Shown here piece by piece: positions 53,136 to 60,800 of a stretch of DNA of 64,000 nucleotides. The translations under genes were made by a program, and so were the position numbers. Under the pieces are notes generated by a model. That model worked only from the letters and a program-made list of their open reading frames with translations, ran no database searches and was not told the DNA's origin. This DNA is from UBA1563 sp041671545 (lineage in GTDB: Bacteria; Bacteroidota; Ignavibacteria; Ignavibacteriales; Ignavibacteriaceae). Each line of letters opens with the position of its first letter. Position 1 is the first letter of the stretch. The stretch spans positions 124,001 to 188,000 of the forward strand of contig JBAZBI010000002.1 in NCBI GenBank assembly GCA_041671545.1, given 5' to 3'.

Positions 53136-54197
53136 ATGATTAACAAAATTCAAGAATTACTTGGCAAAGAAGCTGATTCCCTTTTATCCTATTCAGCTAA
53201 AGTTCCAAAGGAAAAATTACATTTACCGGGACCAGATTTTGTAGATAGAATTTTTAGCCCGAGCGACAGAAATATCAACGTTATTAAAAATCTTCAATGG
53301 ATCGTAAGTTCAGGCAGACTTGCAGGAACCGGATATGTTTCCATTTTACCTGTTGATCAAGGAATTGAACATTCAGCAGGAGCTTCCTTCGCAAAGAATC
53401 CCGATTTTTTTGATCCCGAAAACATTGTTAAGTTGGCTATTGAAGGCGGTTGTAACGCCGTAGCTTCAACGCTGGGTGTGCTTGGAATGGTTTCAAGAAA
53501 ATACGCTCACAAAATTCCGTTCATTGTAAAAATTAATCATAACGAACTGCTTACCTATCCAAACAAATTTGATCAGGTTATGTTTGCAGGCGTTGAACAA
53601 GCTTATGATATGGGCGCGGCTGCAGTTGGCGCGACAATTTATTTTGGTTCCGATGAGAGCACGAGACAAATTATGGAAGTAAGCGAAGCATTCCAATATG
53701 CGCATGAATTAGGTTTGGCAACGATTCTTTGGTGTTACTTACGTAATCCTAAATTCAAGAGCGATAAAGATTATCACGTTTCCGCTGATCTTACCGGACA
53801 AGCAAATCATCTCGGCGTTACAATTCAAGCCGATATTATTAAACAAAAACTTCCGGAAAATAACGGCGGTTACAACGCGTTAAATACCGGCGGAGTTTCT
53901 TACGGAAAAACCGATAAACGTGTTTACACTGAATTGACCACCGATAACCTTATCGATTTAACCCGCTACCAGGTAATGAACAATTACATGGGCAGAGCAG
54001 GATTGATCAACAGCGGCGGCGCATCCGGCGATAACGATTTTGCAGAAGCTTGCAAAACTGCGGTTATTAACAAGCGTGCCGGCGGTATGGGATTGATCCT
54101 TGGAAGAAAGGCATTCCAACGCCCGATGGCAGAAGGAATAAAGATCGTGAACTTAGTCCAAGATGTTTACCTTACAAAAGAAGTTACCATCGCGTAA
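53136..54197 (+). CDS. Class I fructose-bisphosphate aldolase (DhnA/FbaB type)
   Basis: A 353-residue Schiff-base aldolase of the archaeal/FbaB family, cleaving fructose 1,6-bisphosphate to the triose phosphates. The segments VSILPVDQGIEHSAGASF, EGGCNAVASTLG and the Lys-bearing IQADIIKQKLP are typical, as is the phosphate-binding INSGGASGDNDF. Length matches E. coli FbaB (350). A complete promoter precedes it and a terminator follows. Part of central glycolysis/gluconeogenesis. Confidence 0.95.
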   Translation: MINKIQELLGKEADSLLSYSAKVPKEKLHLPGPDFVDRIFSPSDRNINVIKNLQWIVSSGRLAGTGYVSILPVDQGIEHSAGASFAKNPDFFDPENIVKLAIEGGCNAVASTLGVLGMVSRKYAHKIPFIVKINHNELLTYPNKFDQVMFAGVEQAYDMGAAAVGATIYFGSDESTRQIMEVSEAFQYAHELGLATILWCYLRNPKFKSDKDYHVSADLTGQANHLGVTIQADIIKQKLPENNGGYNALNTGGVSYGKTDKRVYTELTTDNLIDLTRYQVMNNYMGRAGLINSGGASGDNDFAEACKTAVINKRAGGMGLILGRKAFQRPMAEGIKIVNLVQDVYLTKEVTIA

Positions 54198-54198
54198 A

Positions 54199-54252
54199 TC
54201 TTTTTCTTGGTTTCAGAAACAAAAGCCGCGGAATTATCTGCGGCTTTTTGTT
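54199..54252 (+). repeat. Left 54-bp direct repeat (includes aldolase terminator)
   Basis: It is identical at 50 of 54 bases to 55043-55096; the first 31 bases are identical. It contains an upstream T-rich stretch and the terminator hairpin. The two copies bracket the DUF2335 cassette. Confidence 0.85.
54221..54250 (+). terminator. Intrinsic terminator after the aldolase
   Basis: A stem with arms aaaagccgcgga and tctgcggctttt (12 bp with one G-T wobble) and a T run. It lies 24 bp after the aldolase stop, within the left repeat. Confidence 0.85.
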
Positions 54253-54345
54253 AAGAAGGTATAAAATTAAGGTAGTGAACTAAGTATTGTTTAAAGTTGT
54301 TCGATAATTATAATTGAACCGAACTAAAGTTTGAATAAGATTTTA

Positions 54346-54374
54346 TTGACATTTCAATAAAATTAGAATATATT
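54346..54374 (+). promoter_or_regulatory. E. coli-like sigma-70 promoter of the DUF2335 cassette
   Basis: TTGACA (54346-54351), exactly 17 bp, then TATATT (54369-54374): five of six at -10 and a perfect -35. It lies 30 bp upstream of the ATG at 54405. Other promoters in this window are of the TAnnTTTG type, so this one stands apart. Confidence 0.7.
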
Positions 54375-54404
54375 TTAACCGTTAATAAAGAAAAACAAGT
54401 AAAA

Positions 54405-54632
54405 ATGAGCGAAACTACATTTCTTTTTGCCCGTCCATCTTTCTGGGAAGGAATGGCCAGAGTGCTTGATTTTGGCAACACACTTAATGTTTACAATGAA
54501 AGTTCAACAGAGTGGGAAGCCGATGCCAAAGCGTTAGCCTCAGATTGGAATGTTATAGCGCAAGATTATAGCAATTCATTCGATGAAGCAATTATGGGGC
54601 AAGATGTCGCACAGCCGTCAGAACAAGAATAA
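54405..54632 (+). CDS. Small protein of the DUF2335-associated pair
   Basis: A 75-residue acidic protein whose start reads FLFARPSFWEGMARVLDFG, then LNVYNESSTEWEADAKALAS and DWNVIAQDY. I recognise this from memory as a small protein recurrently encoded just before DUF2335 genes in diverse bacteria. It has no membrane segment. It overlaps the next gene by 50 bp in another frame, a tight coupling. Function is unknown. Confidence 0.75.
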   Translation: MSETTFLFARPSFWEGMARVLDFGNTLNVYNESSTEWEADAKALASDWNVIAQDYSNSFDEAIMGQDVAQPSEQE

Positions 54633-55038
54633 TTATCCTGCAAAACAAAACACGCAGATACCTCAAAACCCAAAAGGTCAAGTTACGATTGCAGCTTCAC
54701 ATTTTTCCGGACCAATTCCTCCACCGGACTTACTAAGAAAATATGAAGAAATAAACCCTGGGTTTGCAGATAGAATTATGCGGCAGGCTGAAGCCCAAAC
54801 CGCACATCGTATTGAAATTGAAAAAAAAGTTATTAGCTCCGACATTATAAAGTCGTATCTCGGAATAATATTTGCTTTTATTATAGGAGTCATTGGAACT
54901 GGCGGAGGGTTGTATCTTGCCTCTATTGGCTTGATTAGTCAGGGGCTGGTTATGTCTGGTGGATCAATTGCAACAATAATTGGTGCGTTTATCTATGGTA
55001 CAGCTTCAAGGAGAAGAGAACGTCAAAGAAAAGCGTAA
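54583..55038 (+). CDS. DUF2335 membrane protein
   Basis: A 151-residue protein, or 144 residues from the ATG at 54604, which has GGGG shortly before it and is perhaps the real start. The signature HFSGPIPPPDLLRKYEEINPG (about 39-60), split here by a turn, is that of DUF2335, with DRIMRQAEAQTAHRIEIEKK following. Two membrane helices (about 90-112 and 119-137) and a basic tail (RRRERQRKA) end it. The pair with the upstream small protein is widespread and uncharacterised. No phage or integrase gene is nearby. Confidence 0.85.
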   Translation: MKQLWGKMSHSRQNKNNYPAKQNTQIPQNPKGQVTIAASHFSGPIPPPDLLRKYEEINPGFADRIMRQAEAQTAHRIEIEKKVISSDIIKSYLGIIFAFIIGVIGTGGGLYLASIGLISQGLVMSGGSIATIIGAFIYGTASRRRERQRKA

Positions 55039-55042
55039 TCAT

Positions 55043-55096
55043 TCTTTTTCTTGGTTTCAGAAACAAAAGCCGCAGAGTTTTCTGCGGCTTTTTATT
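55043..55096 (+). repeat. Right 54-bp direct repeat (includes terminator)
   Basis: It is 50/54 identical to the left repeat at 54199-54252 and begins 4 bp after the DUF2335 stop. The three differences in the hairpin improve the stem to a perfect 12 bp. Confidence 0.85.
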
Positions 55097-55100
55097 TTTT
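55065..55100 (+). terminator. Intrinsic terminator after the DUF2335 gene
   Basis: Arms aaaagccgcaga and tctgcggctttt pair perfectly over 12 bp with a 4-base loop, followed by a T-rich tract. It is part of the right repeat. Confidence 0.9.
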
Positions 55101-55124
55101 TTGGGAAAGTGAAAAGCTCGGTGT

Positions 55125-58100
55125 CTAATTCTTCATTCTCCACTCAATCATTCTGCCGAGCATTTCTTTTTTAGGGTGCTGGCGATTGAGGATAGTCAAT
55201 CCCATTAAATACTCGATAGCAGTTTTGTAGTGCAGTGTGTACGCGCTTGATGCTGAGTAAGTGTAACAAAAATCGTCAAGCTGAACAAGCCTTCCCAATT
55301 CTTTATTTCCATCTAACAAATGCGAAACATGATCCGCCATTTCGTAGGCTTGCTGCGGCTGACTGTTCTCAAGATACAAATTAGCGAGATTAGCATACGC
55401 TTTTACTTGTGAAATTGAATCCTTCGGCGTGGTTCGCAATATCTCGTTTGCGTACACATCGATTGGATAATTTTTAAAGAATGAGACAGCGTATGTTGCT
55501 TCGGTAATTTTATCATAAGCGTAGTTCTGCACAACGGAAGGAGAATCGGGAAACTCATGCAGCAATTGCTCCAATGCTTTCAACCGCAGAGTGTGCATTC
55601 CAAGTTTTTCTTCTGAATTTATCAAGGTGATTGACGTTTTGTAATCTGTAGGATTTTTTTCATTCAAAAGTTTTGCAATTCCGTAACTCAACCGGTAATT
55701 TTTGGTTTCGGTATAATGAAAAGCCAGCGCTGAAGCTAATTCGGCATTTGTCGGTTCGTGTTCTTTAAGATAATCGCTCACCAATAAATGATTTGTTATA
55801 GCTCTAAACCGTTCGTCATTCCGGTAAGTTAACGTTGCAAGTTGATTGAGATAATATGCTTTTGGAGCTTCAAACTCAAGGCGCGGATGAAGTTCGGAAT
55901 TAACCGTTGGGTTACCTGAAATAGTGTAAAAACCTTCTTCTGAAAAAGCTTCGCATGAAAGAAATGTGAGAATGTTCTCTATTTTAATTTTGCCGAAATC
56001 TTTCTTCACTTTTTCAAGTTGAAGTTTTTGTTCAAGTTGTCCGGCATTCAAAGTGATCGGTTTTTTTGATCCAACCATAATAATATCGCCTTGCTGCGGA
56101 TTCCACAACTGCGCATAAGGAAACACAACTTGAAAAGTGTGAAGGATCAACTTCATTATCTCATCATTTATTTCATACGTATGAAACCACTGAACCATCA
56201 ATCCGTCATCGCTAAGTTTTGTTTTGCACCGCTCGAAATATTCCTTAGAAAAAAGATTTCCAATTCCTGCGATCCAGGGATTAGACGGTTCGGAAATGAT
56301 GACGTCGAAATTGTTTTTTGCAAGTTTCAAATAAGTAAGTGCATCTTCCGTAACCACTTTTAGCCGATTGTCTGCAAGACAATTTCCGTTTTCTTGCGCG
56401 AATAAATTCCCCGCTTCAATTACTTCGGGAGAAATTTCTGCGCACGTTACTTTGTTAATATCGTGCGTTAAAACCGATCCGATAGTAACGCCGCTGCCGA
56501 ATCCAACCACAAAAATATTTTTTACGTTTTGATGCAGCATCATTGGAATTTGTCCCAGCAAAACTTGCGTGTTCATATCAAGTGTGCTGCTCGCATCGGG
56601 CTTGCCGTTAATAATTAAAATCTTTGAGCCCAACTCGTCTTTAATTCTTGTAACACCAACGTTGGCGCCAATTCCCTCTTTGTAAAATAAAATTTCGCGG
56701 TCGGAATAATGTTTTTTAAAATCATCATAAGTTGCTGGTGGATTGAGACTGAACTCCCTAAAAATTCCGCTCACCATCAAACTTGTATTCCATGAAGGGA
56801 CGAACCAAACGAACGCAACAAAGATAAAAATTGCTATTGCTGAAAAAGCTGTTTTTGAAAATGATTTTATTTTGTCGTATGAGAACAAAAGAATAATCGC
56901 CATTCCGATGTTGATCGCTATTCCAATTTCAAAAGTGTGTTTAATTCCAAAAGCGGGAATGAAAACCAACCCGCTTAACAGCGCGCCAAACACGGTTCCG
57001 AGTGTATTGATCGAAAAAACTTTTCCTATTGATATAGCGATCTTTTTTTGTGAAGCGGAAAAAATTTCAACGATCACCGGAAGATTCATCCCCATAAAAA
57101 TTGTTGGAGTGATCAACATGCTGAAGCAGATAAAAAATTGAAGCGTGAGAAAGATTGGGAAGGTTGATTCGTTCCGCACAAAATAAGAAGAAATTTTCCA
57201 CAAGTAATAAGGCAATCGTTCATAAAACGGTAGCGCCGCCATTGTTCCAAGCGCGATCATGCTTTGGCAGAAAATTACAAGTTTTACTTTATCGAACTTG
57301 CGGATAAATTTTTGCGAAACAAGAAAACTGCCGAGTGTTATTCCGCTAATGAACGCCATCAACATTAACGAAAATGCATAAGTTGATGAGCCGAGAATAT
57401 TCACTAACAATCTGACCCAAACCATTTCATAAAGCAAAGCTGCAAGTCCGGAACTTCCCGCTGTTGCCAAAACGATGAACAAAGTTTTTTTCGAAAGATC
57501 AATTTCTTTTTGCTCTGTAGAGTTTAGAAAAGCTTCGTTAAGCGCTTCATCTTGTTTGTAATTAAGCGAAGCAATAAATCCCAACAATCCAATAAATAAA
57601 TTGATTGCCGCAGTAACATAAATTGTAAAAGGTAAACCGAATTCTTTGATCAACAGGAAACCGGCAAACAGTACGCCGATCACGGCTCCGAATGAATTAA
57701 GAAAATAAAGAACGGCGGTATCGCGGCGGGCGAATTTCAGATCATCAACAAAAAATTTACTTAGCGCCGGGAGCGTTCCTCCCATTGCAAACGTTGGGAT
57801 AAACAACAATAACGCCGCCAATAAAAAACGAAAGAAATAAAAAAGAAATGAAGTGCTTTCGATGGAATAATTCCCGGCTGTTTTCAAAAACAACTCGCCC
57901 AAACCAACGCTAAGTGTGGGATAAAGCAAACAGTACAAACCAATTCCAATTTCAAGAAAGGAATAAAATCGTGCGGGATTTTTTAACGCATCTGCTCTTT
58001 TCCCGATCACAAAATTTCCCGCAGCTAATCCGCCGAGAAAAGTTGCAAGCACGATCATCTGTGCGTGGGTGGTGTTGCCGAGAAATAATCCGAGATATTT

Positions 58101-58193
58101 AAACCAGACAATTTGGTAGATTAGTCCAGCCGCACCGGAAATAACAAAGAGAATTGCAAAAATCGATTTACGTGTATCGTTTGTAAGAGCCAA
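55125..58193 (-). CDS. Membrane-bound spermidine-synthase-like fusion with MFS and TPR regions
   Basis: A 1022-residue protein. Residues 1-205 and 235-475 contain two groups of transmembrane helices resembling a fused MFS-type transporter (AAGLIYQIVWFKYLGLFLG; ALLYEMVWVRLLVNILG). Residues about 520-720 are a spermidine synthase-type methyltransferase fold with VVGFGSGVTIGSVL and the acidic CAEISPEVIEAG. VIISEPSNPWIAGIGNLFSKE follows. The C-terminal 250 residues are helical TPR-like repeats (NLYLENSQPQQAYEM). This class of large fusions is known from environmental bacteria, but true polyamine synthesis is unproven: the DPSNP/EPSNP variant and lack of a clear putrescine pocket argue against it. 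Confidence 0.85.
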   Translation of the reverse strand: MALTNDTRKSIFAILFVISGAAGLIYQIVWFKYLGLFLGNTTHAQMIVLATFLGGLAAGNFVIGKRADALKNPARFYSFLEIGIGLYCLLYPTLSVGLGELFLKTAGNYSIESTSFLFYFFRFLLAALLLFIPTFAMGGTLPALSKFFVDDLKFARRDTAVLYFLNSFGAVIGVLFAGFLLIKEFGLPFTIYVTAAINLFIGLLGFIASLNYKQDEALNEAFLNSTEQKEIDLSKKTLFIVLATAGSSGLAALLYEMVWVRLLVNILGSSTYAFSLMLMAFISGITLGSFLVSQKFIRKFDKVKLVIFCQSMIALGTMAALPFYERLPYYLWKISSYFVRNESTFPIFLTLQFFICFSMLITPTIFMGMNLPVIVEIFSASQKKIAISIGKVFSINTLGTVFGALLSGLVFIPAFGIKHTFEIGIAINIGMAIILLFSYDKIKSFSKTAFSAIAIFIFVAFVWFVPSWNTSLMVSGIFREFSLNPPATYDDFKKHYSDREILFYKEGIGANVGVTRIKDELGSKILIINGKPDASSTLDMNTQVLLGQIPMMLHQNVKNIFVVGFGSGVTIGSVLTHDINKVTCAEISPEVIEAGNLFAQENGNCLADNRLKVVTEDALTYLKLAKNNFDVIISEPSNPWIAGIGNLFSKEYFERCKTKLSDDGLMVQWFHTYEINDEIMKLILHTFQVVFPYAQLWNPQQGDIIMVGSKKPITLNAGQLEQKLQLEKVKKDFGKIKIENILTFLSCEAFSEEGFYTISGNPTVNSELHPRLEFEAPKAYYLNQLATLTYRNDERFRAITNHLLVSDYLKEHEPTNAELASALAFHYTETKNYRLSYGIAKLLNEKNPTDYKTSITLINSEEKLGMHTLRLKALEQLLHEFPDSPSVVQNYAYDKITEATYAVSFFKNYPIDVYANEILRTTPKDSISQVKAYANLANLYLENSQPQQAYEMADHVSHLLDGNKELGRLVQLDDFCYTYSASSAYTLHYKTAIEYLMGLTILNRQHPKKEMLGRMIEWRMKN

Positions 58194-58240
58194 ATTAACC
58201 TCGGATAAAATTATTTATGATGTCTCAAAAGAAAGCCGTT

Positions 58241-59008
58241 TTATTTATTCGGAAGATAACTTTCTTCCTTCACAAATTTAGTTTCGGTATAATTTTTTGT
58301 TGAAGGAAGTTGACAGCGGAATTCTTTAATGATCCCGATCTCAATTTTTCCTTTTTCAATAATAAGATCAAGCAAATGTCCGCCAAAGATTTTATCATCA
58401 GAAAGAAAGTGAAAGTGAAAATCCTTCACGTTTACGCCATCGATAAACTCCGGCAATTTAAATCCGATCACGGTTCCGTTGATCGATGCTTTTTCAAACG
58501 TAACTTGATTTTTAATTACGGAAGCTAAATCGGGAAATGGTTGTTGCTGCCTGGGAACGCTTCTCGTTTTTACTTTTTGAAACTCACCGGAAATATTTAT
58601 TGCGTATAAATAATTTGCCGAAGGAACGGCAGCGTCAATTATTTTTTTTATTTCTTTAAGGGTTTGTGGAGTTTTTACTTCGATTGTAGTATCACTTTTG
58701 AAAAATGTAACAGCGGCAAAGGGAGAAAGCAAATTCTTTTTTGCTTCAACCGGAATCCCATCCGTTTTTACTTGATAGATTTTTCCATCAAGCACGATCA
58801 TTTCGCCATCAATATTGTTGAAGGTTCCGAGTCCGAAATTGCCAAACTTTTTTAATTCTTTTACAGTCAGATCACCATCATACACGCCAGCGGACAGCGC
58901 ATTTATAACGGAATATTGATAGAGAACATTTGTTTCTTTTTTTTGCGGATTCGCAATGCTGAAGAGAATAAAAAAGAAAAGCAGAGTATTTTTTAAATGC
59001 TTTTTCAT
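58241..59008 (-). CDS. budA: Exported alpha-acetolactate decarboxylase
   Basis: A 255-residue enzyme that converts acetolactate to acetoin. Family motifs: YQYSVINALSAGVYDG, GTFNNIDGEMIVLDGK, then the zinc ligands in FHFHFLSD and FGGHLLD, and the conserved Glu of IGIIKEF. The N-terminus (NTLLFFFILFSIANPQ) is a clear signal peptide, so unlike cytosolic BudA this protein is exported. The ATG overlaps the stop of the upstream AlkD gene (ATGA). No acetolactate synthase is encoded nearby. Confidence 0.9.
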   Translation of the reverse strand: MKKHLKNTLLFFFILFSIANPQKKETNVLYQYSVINALSAGVYDGDLTVKELKKFGNFGLGTFNNIDGEMIVLDGKIYQVKTDGIPVEAKKNLLSPFAAVTFFKSDTTIEVKTPQTLKEIKKIIDAAVPSANYLYAINISGEFQKVKTRSVPRQQQPFPDLASVIKNQVTFEKASINGTVIGFKLPEFIDGVNVKDFHFHFLSDDKIFGGHLLDLIIEKGKIEIGIIKEFRCQLPSTKNYTETKFVKEESYLPNK

Positions 59009-59712
59009 AATACGGTCCCTTTTAAAAATGCTTGGCGTTTTGCTTCGGGAAATTTTTCAATTGCGTAGCGAAGCATGGTGCGAGGCATTTTTTTGTAATG
59101 GAGTTTTAGAAATTCTTCTTCAGGCTCTAAATCCCGCTTCCCAATTTCGCGCAGCATCCAGCCAACCGCTTTGTGGATCAAGTCATGTTTATCGTTCAAT
59201 AAAATTTCTGCTATTTGGAAAGTGACCTCAAAAATTCCATTCTTGATAAAGTAAAAAGTTGAGATCATTGAAATTCTCCGCTCCCAAAGATCGGCGGATT
59301 TTGCCAGCTTAAATAAAATCGATTTGTCCTTATCGATTAAATAGGCGCCGACAATTTTATCAGCGGAAAGATCAACTAAATCCCAGTTATTTATATTCGT
59401 TGCGTTCTTCAAATAAAAAGTAAAAAGCTTTTCGCGTACGGATTCATCAGCGTGTTTAAATTTTATAACCAGGATCAACAGCGCGATCAATCGTTCCTCG
59501 TGATATTTTGATTTCAACAAAACGTGTAGGTCGTTGAGCGGAAGATGATGAAATTGATTTGCAATAGTTCTCTGAACCGGAACTTTGATTCCATGGAAGA
59601 TATCACCTTCTCCATATTCGCCGGGACCGGTCTTAAAAAACCGTTGTAGAATTATAGCATGCTGCTTATTTGCTTTTTGTCTGATAACTTTTTGTAATTC
59701 ACTTAGACTCAT
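59005..59712 (-). CDS. AlkD-like DNA alkylation repair glycosylase
   Basis: A 235-residue HEAT-repeat DNA glycosylase of the AlkD family, excising bulky N3/N7-alkylated purines. The conserved catalytic segment reads NINNWDLVDLSADKIVG, with Trp and Asp matching AlkD Trp109 and Asp113. Other conserved features are YHEERLIALLIL and WERRISMIST. Length matches family (about 230). Its stop overlaps the start of budA; the two probably share an mRNA, though no functional link is apparent. Confidence 0.9.
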   Translation of the reverse strand: MSLSELQKVIRQKANKQHAIILQRFFKTGPGEYGEGDIFHGIKVPVQRTIANQFHHLPLNDLHVLLKSKYHEERLIALLILVIKFKHADESVREKLFTFYLKNATNINNWDLVDLSADKIVGAYLIDKDKSILFKLAKSADLWERRISMISTFYFIKNGIFEVTFQIAEILLNDKHDLIHKAVGWMLREIGKRDLEPEEEFLKLHYKKMPRTMLRYAIEKFPEAKRQAFLKGTVL

Positions 59713-59807
59713 AAATTCCTCTTCTCAACTGAATAAATTTCACCTCTCTAAATTTACCGCTAAGTAGAAAAAATCCAAACTCGCACAATTGATTTGTGCG
59801 CTTTATC

Positions 59808-59837
59808 TTGTTGTACATGGCAAAATTTCTTAGTTTG
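59808..59837 (+). promoter_or_regulatory. Probable promoter of the ferritin gene
   Basis: TTG (59808-59810), 20 bp, then TAGTTTG (59831-59837), one base short of the TAnnTTTG element. It lies 35 bp before the ATG at 59873. Confidence 0.4.
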
Positions 59838-59872
59838 CTTCTACTAATTTAAACTTTAATTAAGAGGTTTTT

Positions 59873-60388
59873 ATGATCAATGAAAAAATAGAAAAAGCAT
59901 TAAACGCTCAGATCAACAAAGAATTTTTTTCATCTTATTTATATCTTTCAATGTCTTCATATTTTGAAAGTAAGAACTTAACGGGTATGGCTAACTGGAT
60001 GAAAATTCAAGCTGATGAAGAGCATCTCCACGCTATGAAGTTTTATGCGTATGTGATTCAAAAAGGGGGAAGGGCTATTCTTACTTCGATTGAAACGCCA
60101 AAAAATGATTGGAAATCTCCGCTTGATGCTTACGAGGATACTTACGTCCATGAACAATTTATCACCGCCAGCATTGATGAGTTGGTACATTTAAGCCTGG
60201 AAGTTAAAGATTATGCGACGCATAATTTTTTGCAGTGGTTTGTTACCGAACAAGTTGAAGAAGAATCAAACGTAACAAAAATTATCGATGATCTGAAAAT
60301 GGTAGGCGAAAACAATTACGGCATCTTTATGCTTGATAGAGAACTCGGAACGCGCCAACCGGTGCCACAAACACCGGCAGCGGCGTAA
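59873..60388 (+). CDS. Ferritin
   Basis: A 171-residue non-heme ferritin forming the 24-mer iron-storage shell. The ferroxidase site residues are visible in NKEFFSSYLYLSMSSYFES (Glu), ADEEHLHAMKFY (Glu and His), ELVHLSLEVKDYA and QWFVTEQVEEE. The ATG follows aaGAGGttttt, a strong ribosome binding site. A second, small gene follows 43 bp downstream. Ferritin and rubrerythrin together suggest iron/peroxide management. Confidence 0.95.
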   Translation: MINEKIEKALNAQINKEFFSSYLYLSMSSYFESKNLTGMANWMKIQADEEHLHAMKFYAYVIQKGGRAILTSIETPKNDWKSPLDAYEDTYVHEQFITASIDELVHLSLEVKDYATHNFLQWFVTEQVEEESNVTKIIDDLKMVGENNYGIFMLDRELGTRQPVPQTPAAA

Positions 60389-60431
60389 GTCAAATGATTA
60401 ATTTCATTTGGGATAAAAATAAAGTTGATCT

Positions 60432-60644
60432 ATGAAGAAAACAGTTAAGGAAAAAACCCGAAAAGCTTGCGAGCTTAAAGAAGAGTATAGTTTTGATTAC
60501 TCCAAAGCCAGGAAAAATCCTTATGCAAAAATATTGCGCGAACAAGTTCTCTTTCCGATTGATGATGATATTGTTAGAGCATTAAAAACTCCAGAAAGAG
60601 TGAACAAGGTTTTAAAGGAAATAATAGGAGCTTATTCACAATAA
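60432..60644 (+). CDS. Small antitoxin-like hypothetical protein
   Basis: A 70-residue protein, lysine-rich at the start, then EEYSFDYSKARKNPYAK and LFPIDDDIVRALKTPERVN. It resembles the small 'FDYSKAKPNRFA' proteins that often occur with BrnT-like or PIN toxins; this is from memory of the pattern, not a search. No toxin is adjacent: ferritin lies upstream and galE downstream. A terminator follows directly. Confidence 0.65.
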   Translation: MKKTVKEKTRKACELKEEYSFDYSKARKNPYAKILREQVLFPIDDDIVRALKTPERVNKVLKEIIGAYSQ

Positions 60645-60703
60645 TTATTATTGTTCGAAAACATTTCAAAAAACTTTGATTTTTTGGGAAATCAAAAAAA
60701 ACT

Positions 60704-60738
60704 AAAAGGCAGACATTCCAACTGCCTTTTTCTTTTTT
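60704..60738 (+). terminator. Intrinsic terminator
   Basis: Arms aaaaggcag (60704-60712) and ctgcctttt (60722-60730) form a perfect 9-bp stem with a T-rich tail. Confidence 0.85.
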
Positions 60739-60800
60739 AAAATGATTTTTTAAGTTAAATTTCTCCAACAAAATTCTCAAACAAAAATATCTGGATATTA

